DNA of 32,099 bases. Origin: Rhodospirillales bacterium (GTDB lineage: Bacteria; Pseudomonadota; Alphaproteobacteria; Reyranellales; Reyranellaceae). The translations under genes and the position numbers were made by a program. The notes below the pieces were generated by a model. That model did not search any database and had not been told where the DNA came from. It saw nothing but the letters and a program-made list of their open reading frames with translations. Below are positions 31,317 to 32,099 of the stretch, piece after piece. Positions within the stretch are counted from its first letter, which is position 1. Every line of letters begins with the position of its first letter. The DNA is taken from the NCBI GenBank assembly GCA_016185145.1, contig JACPOB010000050.1, positions 1 to 32,099 on the forward strand. The letters are read 5' to 3'.

Positions 31317-32099
31317 ATGACCGTCGATCGCCGCGGCTGGCGGGTGCGGCTGCTGACGCTGTGGCTGCCGCTCGCCGTCGCGTTGTTCTTCGCGCTGTTC
31401 CCGTTCTACTGGATGGCGATCACCTCGCTGAAATCGAACCAGGAGCTCTACAGCCGCAAGGTCATGCCGCTGATCGTGCATAACCCGACGCTCAAGCACT
31501 ATGTCGACCTGCTCACGGAAACGAGCTTCCTGGAGTGGACCTGGAACACCTTCCTGGTGGCCGTCGTCTCGACGGCGATCTCCCTGATATTGGGCGCGAT
31601 GCTCGCCTATCCGCTGGCGCGCCTGCGCTTCGCCGGCGCGGCCCTGGTCTCCTTCGCCATCGCCGCGACCTATCTGGTGCCGCAGCCGCTCCTGTTCGTG
31701 CCACTGGCAGACCTGATCAACCGCCTCGGCCTCAACGACACGCTGACCTCGGTGATCCTGACCTACCCGACACTGCTGATCCCGTTCTGCGCCTGGCTGC
31801 TGATGGGCTATTTCCGCACCGTGCCGGTCGAGCTCGAGGACGCCGCCCGCATCGACGGCGCGAGCCGCCTGCAGACCCTGGTCAAGATCGTGCTGCCTCT
31901 GTGCGGCCCGGGCTTCATCTCGGCCGGCATCTTCGCCTTCACCCTTGCCCAGAACGAATTCCTCTACGCCCTGATCTTCCTGACCAAGACCGAGGTCCGC
32001 ACCGTCCCGGTCGGCGCCATCGCCGAGCTGGTGCGCGGCGACGTCTTCTACTGGGGCCAGCTGATGGCGGCGGCGCTGCTGGGCTCGATCCCGGTCGCG
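31317..32099 (+). CDS. ABC importer permease, MalG-like (partial, runs off the right edge)
   Basis: The first 261 codons of a second permease; the frame is open to the end of the window. It starts MTVDRRGWRVRLLTLWLPLA, has the early FPFYWMAITSLKSNQELY stretch typical of MalG/UgpE proteins, several helices, and the EAA loop ELEDAARIDGASRLQTLVKIVLPL. Only the last helix or so should be missing. Its ATG at 31317 takes its ribosome site (GGAGG) from a palindromic half element. It completes the membrane part of the importer; the ATPase is presumably further right. Confidence 0.92.
   Translation, partial: MTVDRRGWRVRLLTLWLPLAVALFFALFPFYWMAITSLKSNQELYSRKVMPLIVHNPTLKHYVDLLTETSFLEWTWNTFLVAVVSTAISLILGAMLAYPLARLRFAGAALVSFAIAATYLVPQPLLFVPLADLINRLGLNDTLTSVILTYPTLLIPFCAWLLMGYFRTVPVELEDAARIDGASRLQTLVKIVLPLCGPGFISAGIFAFTLAQNEFLYALIFLTKTEVRTVPVGAIAELVRGDVFYWGQLMAAALLGSIPVA

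Overview
The window is high-GC DNA from a free-living proteobacterium with a large catabolic and transport gene set. The gene content suggests an alphaproteobacterium, perhaps Reyranella-like or a relative in Rhodospirillales/Hyphomicrobiales: tandem Bug-type solute receptors of the tripartite tricarboxylate transporter (TTT) family, an HWE histidine kinase, an AtzG-like/amidase pair, a Pat-type acetyltransferase and a DUF1194 protein. This placement is inferred from gene families only; no rRNA or tRNA gene is present. I count 27 protein genes, two of them cut by the window edges (the left one doubtful). I see no insertion sequence, prophage, CRISPR array or RNA gene.

Layout. 1-4004: a possible 3' end of an unknown gene, a glutathione transferase, and a tight minus-strand run of three paralogous TTT receptors. 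4068-8078: an HpcH/HpaI aldolase, a degenerate DUF559 nuclease-like protein, then a minus-strand pair of a gamma-glutamyltransferase-like hydrolase and a citrate-synthase-fold protein. 8175-14666: a YibQ-type deacetylase-fold protein, a fused NDP-forming acyl-CoA synthetase/GNAT protein, a small membrane protein of unknown role, an EamA transporter and an HWE kinase. 14806-19603: TrpG/PabA, a flavin-dependent monooxygenase, a DUF1194 secreted protein, and an isocitrate-lyase/PEP-mutase-family enzyme divergent from a LysR regulator. 19634-28730: mostly minus-strand catabolic enzymes (amidase with a GatC/AtzG-like partner, 3-hydroxyisobutyrate-dehydrogenase-like enzyme, quinone-oxidoreductase-like enzyme, D-aminoacylase-like amidohydrolase, class III extradiol dioxygenase, acyl-CoA ligase) and one plus-strand enolase-superfamily enzyme. 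28968-32099: an ABC importer (Tat-exported binding protein and two permeases, the second cut by the right edge).

How they fit together. The genes read as scavenging modules for organic acids, amides and aromatics: uptake (TTT receptors, ABC importer), hydrolysis (amidase, amidohydrolase, GGT-like), ring cleavage (LigB-like dioxygenase), CoA activation (acyl-CoA ligase) and C-C cleavage (HpcH/HpaI, ICL/PEPM, citryl-CoA-lyase-like). No substrate can be fixed from sequence alone.

The most striking non-coding signal is a dense set of dispersed palindromic elements, about a dozen in 32 kb, in at least three sequence families. They occupy most intergenic gaps longer than about 95 bp. Several share a design of conserved outer arms, a variable hairpin inside each arm, and (in the main family) a TCATGA-rich centre. 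One is nested inside another, several supply the last codons or the stop of a gene, and one appears to supply the ribosome binding site of a permease. Coding is tight elsewhere and no gene-free stretch exceeds 300 bases.
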